Shown piece after piece: positions 47,311 through 56,868 of a stretch of 64,000 bases of DNA (positions are counted from its first letter, which is position 1; the number at the start of each line of letters is the position of its first letter). Below the pieces are notes generated by a model. The model was not told the DNA's origin, made no database searches, and saw only the letters and a program-made list of their open reading frames with translations. The position numbers and the translations under genes were made by a program. Where the stretch lies: positions 209,918 through 273,917 of the forward strand of contig JAAEAF010014363.1 of NCBI GenBank assembly GCA_011037195.1, read 5' to 3'. The DNA is from Triatoma infestans. Taxonomy: Eukaryota > Arthropoda > Insecta > Hemiptera > Reduviidae.

Positions 47311-47352
47311 CTTGCTAACGTTTCGACAAATATATTGTCTTTTTCAAGGCAT
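47311..47352 (-). ncRNA. Hammerhead-like relic, third type
   Basis: Minus reading: CCTTGAAAAA, then GACAA-TATAT-TTGTC as stem II, GAAA, CGTT. The second box and stem II are kept, but the first box (TGAAAAA) departs from CUGANGA. The layout is that of Penelope-associated repeats. Activity is not expected. Confidence 0.4.
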
Positions 47353-50300
47353 AAAAAAATAAAAAACTATTAAATAATCTTCAAAACATATCAAACTTAA
47401 AAACTTATGTATAATTTTGGAAAATAAAAAGTTGAGAACACCTCAACATCACAGAGAATAGTGAACAAATAAAACTTTATTTGGTCAGACACTTTAACAC
47501 ACCAACTTATAATTAACGATTTTCTGAGTTGGAAGACTAAAAAGATAATAGAGTAACCGAGCTAAGAGTGATGACATTGACTGGTGATATAGAATGATAG
47601 CTTTGGCTAGTTAGATACCTCAGCATGTTCAGTGAATAACTAGTTAGAATTCTTGTTGGTTCTAACAATCGTTTAGAACGTTATGTGATGAAACCTCTCT
47701 GGCCTGTGAAATTTCTTTAGCCTCATTTTGAGAGCTGAAGGCAGACAATTGATTGCTTGTAATAAGCAGTTTCTTGAGTAACACTTACAGAATTGTGATG
47801 TAGGCTACCCAATAATAGCCCGATCTTAAATACTTGTCCCAGATTGCTTTCTTCCTTCTCAGACTTCCTCGAATGTAGTTTTTAAGAGCTAAAACGTTCT
47901 TCTTTTATAGTTCTCAAAGTTGTAGCCCATTCGTCCGTAATGTTGGAGGGTGTGAAGTATAGAATAAAGCATAGAGTTGAAGGTGGTGAAGTGCTGAGTG
48001 TTTGGTGGTCGTTGTGGTGAATTCCCTCAACAGAGTCTATTCTATTATATAGAAACCTAAAGTCTTAGATGCCAGTGCCGTCATTCTCCGTTATCATGTC
48101 GACATCTTCTTCATTTAATATGTTATCCGGCTAAGGGATCTGAACAGATTCGAATTTGGAAGTCAACACTGTTCATCACTAGTGAATATGGAGTAATTAG
48201 CCTCAATGTAAACAACAGTATATGAATTCAACATGGTCCCAATTAAAGCTCGGATAAATAGAGTCGACCCATTATTAACCAAACCTCAATGAATGCTGCC
48301 TAAGTGACTTCGTGACCAACAACAGATAGGCTGAAGAGCCACTTAACCCTGACCGAGGATTCGTAGCGAAATAGTAAATATTCTTCAAATTCCAGACTGT
48401 AATGAGCTTGTAATTGAACAGAATACCTCCGCCCCTCTCTACAACAAAAGGAAAATAATAAAAACATTCCAAGCTCGCAGTCCCAGGATGAATAAATAAA
48501 GTAAAGAAATGACAAATTAATGTTTTGGTATGTCTATCAAAACTACAAGCAAAGCAAAAAGTAGATATAATTCAAGGAAATGTCCCCTGAAGATGCAACT
48601 AAACGTTATTACTTATGACTGCTGACAGAAACATTGAATTATTTATAGCGAAGAGGAGGGAACGAAGGGATGTTTGGAGTGTAGAGGGAAAATCTCATGC
48701 CACAATTACCTGCCACTTCATCTCCTGTTTGCACTCTCCTACAGCGCTGGTATAGTGGAAAGGAGAGGTCGTCGGGCGTGCTCATTTAAATGAGAGCACA
48801 TCATTATGGTGACATCACAAACCACTTAGCACAGACCTCTCTGTACGCGCACACTACCGAGCTGTATACTGAGCTATAGAGGCCTCATGCTTCCTTTACT
48901 CCCTAATAAACTAGAAGAGTCTTCAAGCTTGAAGATCTTCCTTTTTCCTTCTGATTTTCCAGCTATGTTTTCCTTAGTAGTGCCTCTTTATACACCACAA
49001 TTATTTGTGCAGTAATATAGAAGAAAAAAAAATATTCACCATTTCTTTAAAGATAATGAAATTAATTTTCCTATCTCACAATGATCTCATTTTATTTTAT
49101 TTATTTTTTTCATATCTTTTCTCAGAGTGCCTACCTTTGACATGTCTTATATTTAATATAATTAAATTTCTGACAAGCTACTGACACAAAATAGCTCTCT
49201 CATTTATTCCATGTCAGAAAGAAATTATGAATTTTATTTCATAATAACCTGTAGATAATCTTAGTCCATTCCTAGTTTAAAAAAAAAAACGCTTCTTTAG
49301 GTGCTTAATAACTTATGCAGATGAATGCTCTCTATGAATACTATATAATAATGTGATAGATATTAAAGTAAAACTGCTGAAAGAAATTGTACTTTCAAGT
49401 AAGCACGAACTTTAAAAAAAAAAAAAAACATACTTCATTCTCTTTTGAGAAAATTACTTTTTACTCTCTAATTAACTCGACTTTTAGCAGATACACTTCA
49501 AATAAAAAACAAAAGGTTAACGCGTAATTCTGCTCCCTTCTTTTGATACCTATCTTCTCTATCACTATAATTAGCCAATGCTAATCGTTACTTGTAAAAA
49601 TAAGTAACGATTTAGGATTTTTTTTTTATATATTAAGTTGGAGATTATATAGTAACTATTTAATTTGAAGTCAAAGTTTTGAAGAATTTTGGAGAATTGT
49701 ATGTTGTTTCAAATAAATTACACAATATTTATTAATTAAATAATTAGATCTTTTTGAAATATAAGTATGGTTTGGACAGGGATGATCTATTATTACCATC
49801 GCTCACATATAAGAAGAACGACTTGATGTGTTACTCATGGTTTTGAAGCATACGTATCGCATGGGCTAGACGATGCATGTTTGGCATTTTACATTCGCTT
49901 ATTTTTAAAGCTATGAAAACTTAATATCATTCGGGTAATTTATAACGGGATATAGATTTTAATTTGTAGTTTCTCTTTATTGTGATGATAACCAAAAATT
50001 GTTTGCCATACTATTTACAAAAAAGCGTTTGCACAGAAAATAAAACATAATTTGGAGTAATGTGCTTTACACTATGCGAACGGTTGCCGCAATTGCTGAG
50101 TACTTGAGAATGGTTGCTGAATTTGAATCTGAAACCGCAGCACTTTGTTCACTTTACCATAGTGTTTGATAGATAACTATTTTTCATAAAAAGAATTTAA
50201 GAGGAATAAAACCTTATCCTTCTTATATTCTTCTTAAATTCTTTTAACATTTTCCCCTAGAGTAATACACATTCATTAAACGACACATCTTCATTAATGT

Positions 50301-51035
50301 AAAAAGAACTTATTTTCATTACAACGAAACATCGAAGCTACATCTACCTATTTGCTTTACAACAAAGACTAAGAGGAAAGAGCCGTTTGTTAATCATGGA
50401 AAATAAAAAAACAATCCTGGGATCGATCACTTCTTCAATTAGTAGTTTATTTATTAATAATAAATTAAATTTTTAATTAAATATTATGATACAATTAATA
50501 GTATATTATTAACCCGCTACGAATGTCATCTTCGTTATTAAACTTATCTTGATTTTTCAAGAAAAAAAAAAAATGAGAAAAATATCTTATATGTCCCTTG
50601 ATATCAATAAAATTTTAAGTATCTTCTACATTAGAAAAAGAAAAATTTACTTTAAAAGTATTTAACCAAATTTTACTATTTACTACTTGATGAATGAAAA
50701 AACTGACAAAATATACACAGAATATTGTTTCTTCATCATTCCTCAGCCAGGTTGCAGCACCTACTTAGTAAAAAGAAATATTTCGTTACAAAATTCGCCA
50801 CCAGGTGATAGCACCCCTCGCGGCAGCAATATTAATATTTGATCTCCTCTGATGGGTAAAACATTTTTTTTTTGAAATTACAAAAAAAATCATTTGAAAA
50901 TAAAAATTTATAATAAATAACAAAAAACGGATATTATCAAAATATAATTTTTTGAAAATTGTTGAGGTTTTCGGCAGGAAATAATAAAAAAAAAATTAGG
51001 TTTCCCTTAACGTTTCGGGAAAGCTTCATATCTAT
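47353..51035. other. Long spacer without recognised gene
   Basis: Contains a 14-bp palindrome CTCATTTAAATGAG at 48,781-48,794 inside a GC-richer patch (48,700-48,900) with no frame of interest. A faint hammerhead-like string, CCTGAAGATGCAACTAAACG, occurs at about 48,590-48,609. The rest is AT-rich. Confidence 0.4.
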
Positions 51036-51039
51036 TCAG

Positions 51040-51573
51040 TTGGACATATCTGAAACAATCACACAACTTTCTCTTACTCTTGTTCTCAAAATTATAATTG
51101 ACAATTTTTATAGTTTGTGTACCAAATTTAATGAAATTCGTCGAAAGCTGAAAAAACTGTTCAGTAAAAGCGTACTTCCTTTTACTAAGTTACTAAGTTT
51201 CTTAAAACTCGGAATTTTGGTCATCTATTTATTTCTAATTAATTTTGTTTGGATGATAGAATTGTATAATCAACTATGATAGCACTTTAGAGAAAAACAT
51301 AACCCCACCCCTCCCCTTAAAGTGCCCTTAAATGAATATTGCTGGAGAAATATTTCAAATAAAAGTTATAGTCCTTTCTATATGTAGTTGATATACCATG
51401 TTTAAGGATAATCGCCAGAGCCATATTTGAGGAAATCGCAAAAAAGTAAAAAAAAGGGGTACTTCCGGTTGAGGAATTTTGACAGATAACGTACTGTCAG
51501 ATCCCATGGTGATACCTAAACGGAATATCAAGTTTCAACTTTCTACGGTTTTTCGTTTTTGAGCTCTGCTGTT

Positions 51574-51604
<31 letters not shown>

Positions 51605-51745
51605 CACACACACACACAAGACCATTAGCTAAAAACCACTTTTTTTGGGCTCAGGGGACCTCAAAACGGATATTTCCGGTGAAAATTCGCTATCGAACAC
51701 GATTACAATACTTCCTCTTACTAGGAGTAAGAGAAAGTAAAAATA
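51040..51745 (-). repeat. Rep-A repeat, nearly full-length copy
   Basis: From CACACAACTTTCTCTTACTC (51,060) through 'GATAGAATTGTATAATCAACT' (in part), a CCCCACCCCTCCCC block, a CA microsatellite at 51,577-51,620 and 'CTTCCTCTTACTAGGAGTAAG' (in part) to 51,744. Block order is identical to the 16,485 copy in reverse. Confidence 0.78.
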
Positions 51746-51812
51746 TAGACTTACTAATAGTAACAATACAATTTTTTTAAAATATCAAAGGCAGAAAATA
51801 AAAATTATCTTA

Positions 51813-52883
51813 CTTGCAGTCAGTGGCGGCTACTGGTATTCGCGATTGCGCGACTGAACCCCCCAGCTATTTGAAAAAAAATAAAAAATTAAAAGTAACA
51901 AATTATCATATGTTTATTACTTTCTCTTATTTTTATTTCGTATTTCAATTTCAAAAAATATTTTTATTTATATTACTTTCAAACATTGGTCACAGCAAAA
52001 ATTGAATGAATATAGCTTATAAAAATTGAATCCTGATATAGTTTCAATCAAATCCATGTAAAATGAATGAATGAATGATGTGAAAAAAATAATTGTTTGT
52101 CAAATCCGAGGAGAATCGAACATAAACGAATAGGAACGTATATCAGTATAGGAGCTCACTCTAATGTATTGTTTAATGTATTGTGCATTTTTGTACGATT
52201 GTAGGTATACTGCGTGCACATATCAGGAGATGTATAAAGTGTAGGAACCAGGGGGTTCACAATTCGGTATCGCGCTGGAGAATTTAATATATATATATGT
52301 ATATATAAAAACATTTCTTTGTGTTAGTGTAGAAACGTGTGTTTCCTATTAACTTTTTAAAATAAGAGTGGGGGATTCGCGCGATGAACGTTGAATACTA
52401 GCTAGCTGTAGTTGAACGAACTTACCCGATCTTATCCGAAGTTAGTTGCACATTTGATATTGCTCTGTAACGGCCGTTCGTTATTTTTTGTGCGATGTGG
52501 CCTCTGCCTAAGTGTGAATTTTTATATTTTTATCAAGCTTTTGGATTCGAATTGGTTTATTTTTTTAATTAATTATATTTTATATATTTTTCTATATTTA
52601 TATTATTATATTTCTAAATATTATTTTTACATTAGATAAAGTTTTAAACATTTTTTCATTCCTTCTGTTTTCAATTTATCATGTCACAATCTGTAGCAAT
52701 TAATAGTGTTGAATATTTAATTAAAAATTCGGATAATTTAACTTACGAAGATAGAATTATGATTAAAAATGCCGGTCCCCCGCGTCCCAACTTAATCATT
52801 AATACTAATTACAAAAACAGATAATTTAAAAAAAAATGTTGAACCCCCACACATCCAAGTCAGGAGCCGCCACTGCTTGCAGT
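51813..52883 (+). mobile_element. Non-autonomous hAT element with 8-bp target duplication
   Basis: The left end CAGTGGCGGCT starts at 51,821. The right end is its inverted match AGCCGCCACTG with one base of slack (52,865-52,875). Direct repeats CTTGCAGT lie at 51,813-51,820 and 52,876-52,883, the 8-bp duplication of hAT transposition. The element is 1,055 bp, AT-rich inside, and keeps only the first codons of a transposase near its right end. Confidence 0.9.
52681..52824 (+). pseudogene. Start of a hAT (ZMYM-type) transposase, truncated at 47 codons
   Basis: ATG at 52,681 opens MSQSVAINSVEYLIKNSDNL, continuing with TYEDRIMIKNAGPPRPNLII and a TAA at 52,824. The pattern 'L..EE+..IK..G+P+P+L' is what I recall from the N-terminus of hAT transposases related to ZMYM1-like proteins. 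The frame then runs straight into the right terminal repeat, so the rest of the gene has been deleted. Identity is inferred from this short stretch and the hAT context. Confidence 0.55.
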
Positions 52884-53685
52884 ATTTATGAAGTTTTACT
52901 AATAACGTAATATGTACAGCTAAGTGGATTGTTTTTGAGAGAGAAACCGGAGGGAGAGGTTCTCTTTTGGTTATAAAGGTTATTTACAGAAAAACACAAA
53001 ACAAATTAAGAATTAAATATTGTTTTAATAATATGTTTGTATGTCGACTTAAGTTCTTATATAATATTGTATCTGTATTTAAGTTAATTGAGTTCCTAAT
53101 CCAAAACTTCTTGACCCAAAATCTCAACAATTTTCAAAAAATTATACAAATTAAAGGGTAGATCAAAAATCCCTCAGTTCATTATCAAAATATACTTGTA
53201 ATAATTTTTTACATCAGGAGAAGTAAATTTCTCTAAACTTAGAAGTAATTTGCAATTAGCTCCTACGACATTCTTACTTCCTGTTACAATTCCTAATATT
53301 TGAAATAGTTTGAAGATTTTGAATTGAAATTGAGTCTTTTTCAATTTTCTATAAAGTGGAACCGCATTTGGTCTTACGGCTTTCTTAGATTCTGATAGTA
53401 AAGATAGTTCCCCAAACGTTTCGGATAACATAATAGCAGTGGTGTAAAAGTAACATAGTTTTTTCATTGGTAGAGAACTAGATGAGAAAATAATCCACCC
53501 AGTCGCAAATTATTAGTTTTCTGATTCGAAAATATTACACTCTTAACTGCTGATGTTTATCTCCAATCTTTCACAGTTACTTTTAAAACTGAGCTCCTGA
53601 GCCATTATGTAATCCTCATTCAAATTGCCATATTCTATGGGGCTTATGTTCTTAACTGTGCGAATAATCTAGATATTTTTAGCAT
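52884..53685. other. AT-rich spacer
   Basis: A 97-codon minus frame (53,174-53,467) has a weak 'SETFGELSLLSESKKAVRP' wording that I could not assign. Nothing else was recognised. Confidence 0.4.
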
Positions 53686-53744
53686 TAACAAGCTAAAAAA
53701 TTAGTTGACAGGGGCCAAAGAAGACACTTTTTATTTTTTAAAAA

Positions 53745-53792
53745 GTTTATTCGACGTTTCGGACACCTTTGGTGTTCTTCCTCAGGAACTAC
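53745..53792 (-). ncRNA. Hammerhead-like motif of the Penelope element (family H2), 3' arm
   Basis: Minus reading: GTTC, CTGAGGA, stem II ACACC-AAA-GGTGT with short extensions, GAAA, CGTC, GAAT. TTC before the first box can pair with GAA after the cleavage site. One or two extra bases lie between CTGAGGA and stem II, so the fold is slightly irregular compared with a standard hammerhead. ACGU is self-complementary, again a dimer-type stem III. Confidence 0.6.
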
Positions 53793-54106
53793 AAACACAA
53801 AATATGGATATATAGAAAATTCTATGATAAAATTAAAATATATAACAATTAAACAATATTAGAAAGATATGATTCCTGTTGAGGAAGAATGGAGAGTTAA
53901 ATGTTGGAGGAGGTTATTGTTTGGTTGTAGAGTAAGGTATGCTTGCAAAGAAAACAGAGAAGGGAAATTTTTTCCAAGGTGGGAAATAATATGAAGAGTG
54001 GTAGACACAAAACACGAATCAATTTGTAATTATAGGAGAAATAAATGAATATAAATAAACTAGAAAATGACTGGAAACTACAGAAAGTTGGTATGTGTAA
54101 TTTAGT

Positions 54107-54119
54107 GGGGGGGGGGGGG
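54107..54119. repeat. 13-base G-run
   Basis: Lies in the Penelope 3' UTR just after the endonuclease frame. It is unusual in an AT-rich window. Confidence 0.85.
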
Positions 54120-54124
54120 CTTTT

Positions 54125-54660
54125 TTAAGGAAGCGGCAAATGTTCTTGTATGAAGAGGTAATGATGTCCTTGTCTTTTTTGTAGTTGGTAGAGTTAGGGT
54201 TGAGGTTAATGTGGATGGATTCAGAAAAAAAGTCGCTTCAGATGGTTGGAATGGGTGGCTAGGACAGAAGCATTTCGGAAATCAAAGGAGTGGGCAAGGG
54301 TGAGTGCATGTTTTGTGAGGGCTGTAGTGTCAATTTGTTTGTTAGCTATGTCTAGTTCATGTTGTCTAAGTCTCTTCCGTAGGTGTTGTTTTGATTCACG
54401 CAACTGTAACATGCGTTACAATTTGGTGCAGTGCAAAGCATGCTGTAAACAGAGTTTGTTTTGTCATAAGTTTCAATGGCCAAAGCTTTGCGTTTAGAGA
54501 ACAGTTTGCTGAGTTTGTTGGAGGAGTAGAGACCAGATTTGAGATTGGGAATGACAGACTTTAGAATATGAATGATTTTGTATGAGATGGTATTTGTATA
54601 GATGAAAGAACGGAATATAGATGGCTTGGACATGGAATGGCATGTGGTTTTTAAAGGGTT
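54125..54660 (-). pseudogene. Penelope-like GIY-YIG endonuclease (C-terminal domain)
   Basis: Minus strand. FIYTNTISYKIIHILKSVI (about 54,605-54,550) precedes a linker with KLFSKRKALAIETYDKTNSV. The first catalytic strand reads VYSMLCTAPNCNACY (54,455-54,411), where functional enzymes have VYxIxCxxCxxxYIG. A frameshift at about 54,405 leads to RESKQHLRKRLRQHE, carrying the expected Arg and His of the helix. HALTLAHSFDF and HLKRLFFESIHINLNPNS follow after another 1-base slip near 54,225 (T-run), including the late Glu. The only defects I see are two or three small frameshifts. The RT domain that should precede it is missing. Confidence 0.8.
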
Positions 54661-55227
54661 GCTTTTTGGTTTACGGAATATTTTGAGGATGAGGTGAATC
54701 CATCCACATCAACCCTAACTCTATCTTTCTAATATTATTTAATTGTGATATATTTTAATTTTATCATACAATTTTCTTTATATCCATATTTTTTGTTTTG
54801 TCGTTCCTGAGGAAGGAGGCCGCCAAATGTTGTTTCACGGGTGGAAAGCCTCGGCGATTCCAGTGGAGCAGCGAGCCAACCCTATCGCCCACATCGTGGG
54901 GTCTGGGCAACGTGGCACCTGGGTTTCTCCGGTGTCACGGCTAACTAGGGCTCTGGCGGGTCAACGATTATTCCCCCCTTGGTCTCCTGCTTCATTTCTT
55001 ACCCTCCTGTCATATCCTTGACTACCCTATCCTGTTTCTATATCCAGTTCAATCCTACGGCGTTATGTGACCCGTGCCTATAGGATGGTTGGTCCCGGAT
55101 CCTAATCCCGGGGTAGTCACAGAGCCTCTGGGATACCAGGCGCCCTCCCAGAGTAAGTAGCCTTACCCGGTCATTGCGGTGCTCTCACCGGGTGGACCTC
55201 ACCTCCCCAGCTACTCGTGCGAACAAC

Positions 55228-55929
55228 ATGGAGCAGCACAAAATTTCAAATTCAAAACAAGGACCTTCGCATGAGCAGGCTGATGTCCCCATGTGCGAGG
55301 CCACCAAACAACCTCCCCGGAGAGCGCTAAGGGCGTCATCTCTAGAAGAGATTGATGAAATGTCCGATATGGACATTCTTGCAGCCAGTCTGTCATGCGC
55401 GTCCAACAGGCGGGTGCAAAGGTGAGTCGGTCAGAGCACTGATCTGGTAGTCGCAAGACAATCCGTGATCAGGGACAACTTCGTCGGCAACAAAAGGAAA
55501 GGGCTCAGGCCGAAAAAAGGCCGCGTTCGGAGGGCGAGACCTCGTACCTATGGGGAGGCTTTGTCCTCGGAGAGGGTCGCGATTGCCGCGGCCGATTATC
55601 CGGACACGCAACTGGAGCCGGAAAGGCTTAAAGCCATCCAAAAATCCCTGCTGTCCAACATGGCGGCCTCTACTGAAGACCGCCAGGTGCGTTTTCTTAA
55701 ATGCACCCATAAATCAGGGTTTCTCCTACTCACTTGTGCAGACAAGGAGAGTGCGTTCTGGGCGACGGAGGTCGTCCCTTCGCTGCGGCCCTGGGAAGGC
55801 GATGCCCTCAGAGTCCTGGTGGGGAACGGGGTCCCGAAGCGGTGACGTGCTCGGTTTTTGTGCCCCATGAAGGTGACGAGCCAGTGAAGGCAGAGAGGGT
55901 TGTCAGCCTCTTGAGGTTTGGCAATCAGG
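55228..55929 (+). pseudogene. LINE ORF1-like protein with DUF4780-type domain
   Basis: A likely start at 55,228 gives MEQHKISNSKQGPSHEQADV with an acidic stretch SSLEEIDEMSDMDILAASLS (55,341-55,400). A frame change near 55,425-55,470 leads to a basic linker (KRKGLRPKKGRVRRARPR) and the domain TYGEALSSERVAIAAADYPD, LEPERLKAIQKSLL, RFLKCTHKSGFLLLTCAD and VVPSLRPWEGDALRV (55,550-55,830). This order is what I know of DUF4780 proteins, found mostly in arthropod retroelement-derived sequences. Another frame change near 55,840 leads to VTCSVFVPHEGDEPVKAERV. The function of the domain is unknown to me, but it is presumably nucleic-acid related as part of an ORF1. Confidence 0.75.
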
Positions 55930-56223
55930 GTCTTCTGAGCCAGACCCGAAGGGATATAAGGTTAATTGTGGGTCTACTAGCAGGGCATTGTAGGCTGAAC
56001 ACATGTACCACTTTCAACTTGCGGATAGTGCGGTATGCCGATTCTGCAAGGTAGAAGAAGAAACCCCGGCGCACATCCTTTGTGAGTGCGCCGGCCTGGC
56101 GAGGATTAGGTTTCTTCAATTGGGGACAGGCAATCCCAAAGCTAGAAGCTTCATGACGGAGCCGATCTCAGCTTTGCTAGGATTGATCAGGAGGGCAAAT
56201 GCTGGGGGTTGTGCTGTAATTTA
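55930..56223 (+). pseudogene. LINE ORF2 C-terminus with CCHC-type knuckle
   Basis: LSQTRRDIRLIVGLLAGHCRLN (quoted by its key LLAGHCRLN; 55,932-55,999) is the conserved block after RT/RNase H in R1/I-type LINEs. After a 1-base slip near 56,003 the frame 56,003-56,224 gives CRFCKVEEETPAHILCEC, a C-x2-C-x8-H-x4-C knuckle, and ends CAVI-stop. It directly follows ORF1 sequence in the same frame as VTCSVFV..., so an internal deletion has joined the two genes near 55,930. Confidence 0.78.
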
Positions 56224-56295
56224 AGGGGATCCACAATAGACCTCGATTTGCAGGTCGCAGTGGAATGAGGCTCCCCCCCCCCGCTTCTAATCTAA

Positions 56296-56346
56296 TCTAA
56301 TCCTGAGGATAGACACCAGAGGTGTCCGAAACGTCGAATAAACTTT
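56296..56346 (+). ncRNA. Hammerhead-like motif of the Penelope element (H2), 5' arm, split by the LINE
   Basis: CTGAGGA (56,303-56,309), stem II GACACC-AGA-GGTGTC, C, GAAA (56,328-56,331), CGTC, GAATAAAC. Its own stem I 5' strand was displaced to 54,801-54,804 (CGTT) by the LINE, and the LINE tail now supplies the upstream bases. Before insertion it mirrored 53,745-53,792. Confidence 0.6.
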
Positions 56347-56409
56347 TAAAAAAATAAAAAGTGTCTTCTTTGGCCCCAGCCAACTAATTTTTTAGCTTGT
56401 TTAATTAAC

Positions 56410-56868
56410 AACGGCCAAACATAAATATTGTTTATATTGATATTTTTAGAATTGTTTTGGTTCTTGTTTGTTGTGGAAAAAAAGAAGCAGGAAGACAAAA
56501 AGTCTCAAACTGCGGGCGTAATTGCGTGAAATGCTTAAGTTTGGAAAATTTCTCATTGAAAATTTTAAAGGGAAAGTCGTCTAAACTTTCCCACCAGTTT
56601 TTTTTTTTTTCAACTTTCTATAACTTTAATCAATGTTTCATGACATAATAATAATTCCACTTTGTCATGAAACGCACACTCATAGTAACATAACCTTATA
56701 ACCTCCTCCCATATATGCAACCAACAAGTGTGTGTAACAGAAACATTACGTTGAAGTGAAATCTCTATAGGAACTTGGTGAATTCATTCTGTCGATAGAT
56801 GACAATCCTAAACCGGTCAGGAACAAAATCAATATGCATGTTACGACGGATAAAATACCTCAAGCTAT
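56410..56868. other. AT-rich spacer
   Basis: No recognised features. Confidence 0.45.

Larger units (their letters stand above)
54805..56309 (+). mobile_element. Internally deleted non-LTR element (DUF4780 ORF1 plus ORF2 C-terminus) with 9-bp target duplication
   Basis: TCCTGAGGA is present at 54,805-54,813 and 56,301-56,309. These nine bases are the hammerhead box of the Penelope arm, so the insertion cut that motif. The insert (54,814-56,300, ~1.49 kb) is much GC-richer than its surroundings. It starts with a ~400-bp 5' UTR, has an ORF1-like region, then jumps to the last part of ORF2, and ends with a C-run and the tail CTAATCTAATCTAATC. Endonuclease, RT and RNase H are missing. Confidence 0.88.
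53688..56401 (-). mobile_element. Penelope-like element, fold-back copy, split by a LINE
   Basis: The outer ends are inverted: AACAAGCTAAAAAATTAGTT (53,688) and its complement (56,382-56,401). The inverted arms continue through GTGTCTTCTTTGGCCCC and a hammerhead-like motif. They extend further inward: 54,670-54,813 mirrors the 3' UTR next to 53,775-53,880 and even a piece of the coding end (CCATCCACATCAACCCTAAC, 54,700). This is the inverted 5' partial copy typical of Penelope insertions. The coding remnant is the GIY-YIG endonuclease on the minus strand. The RT is absent. A separate LINE sits at 54,814-56,300. Confidence 0.82.

Noticed and set aside
48588..48625. Hammerhead-like string CCTGAAGATGCAACTAAACG
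   Set aside because: No stem II can be drawn and the GAAA box is missing.
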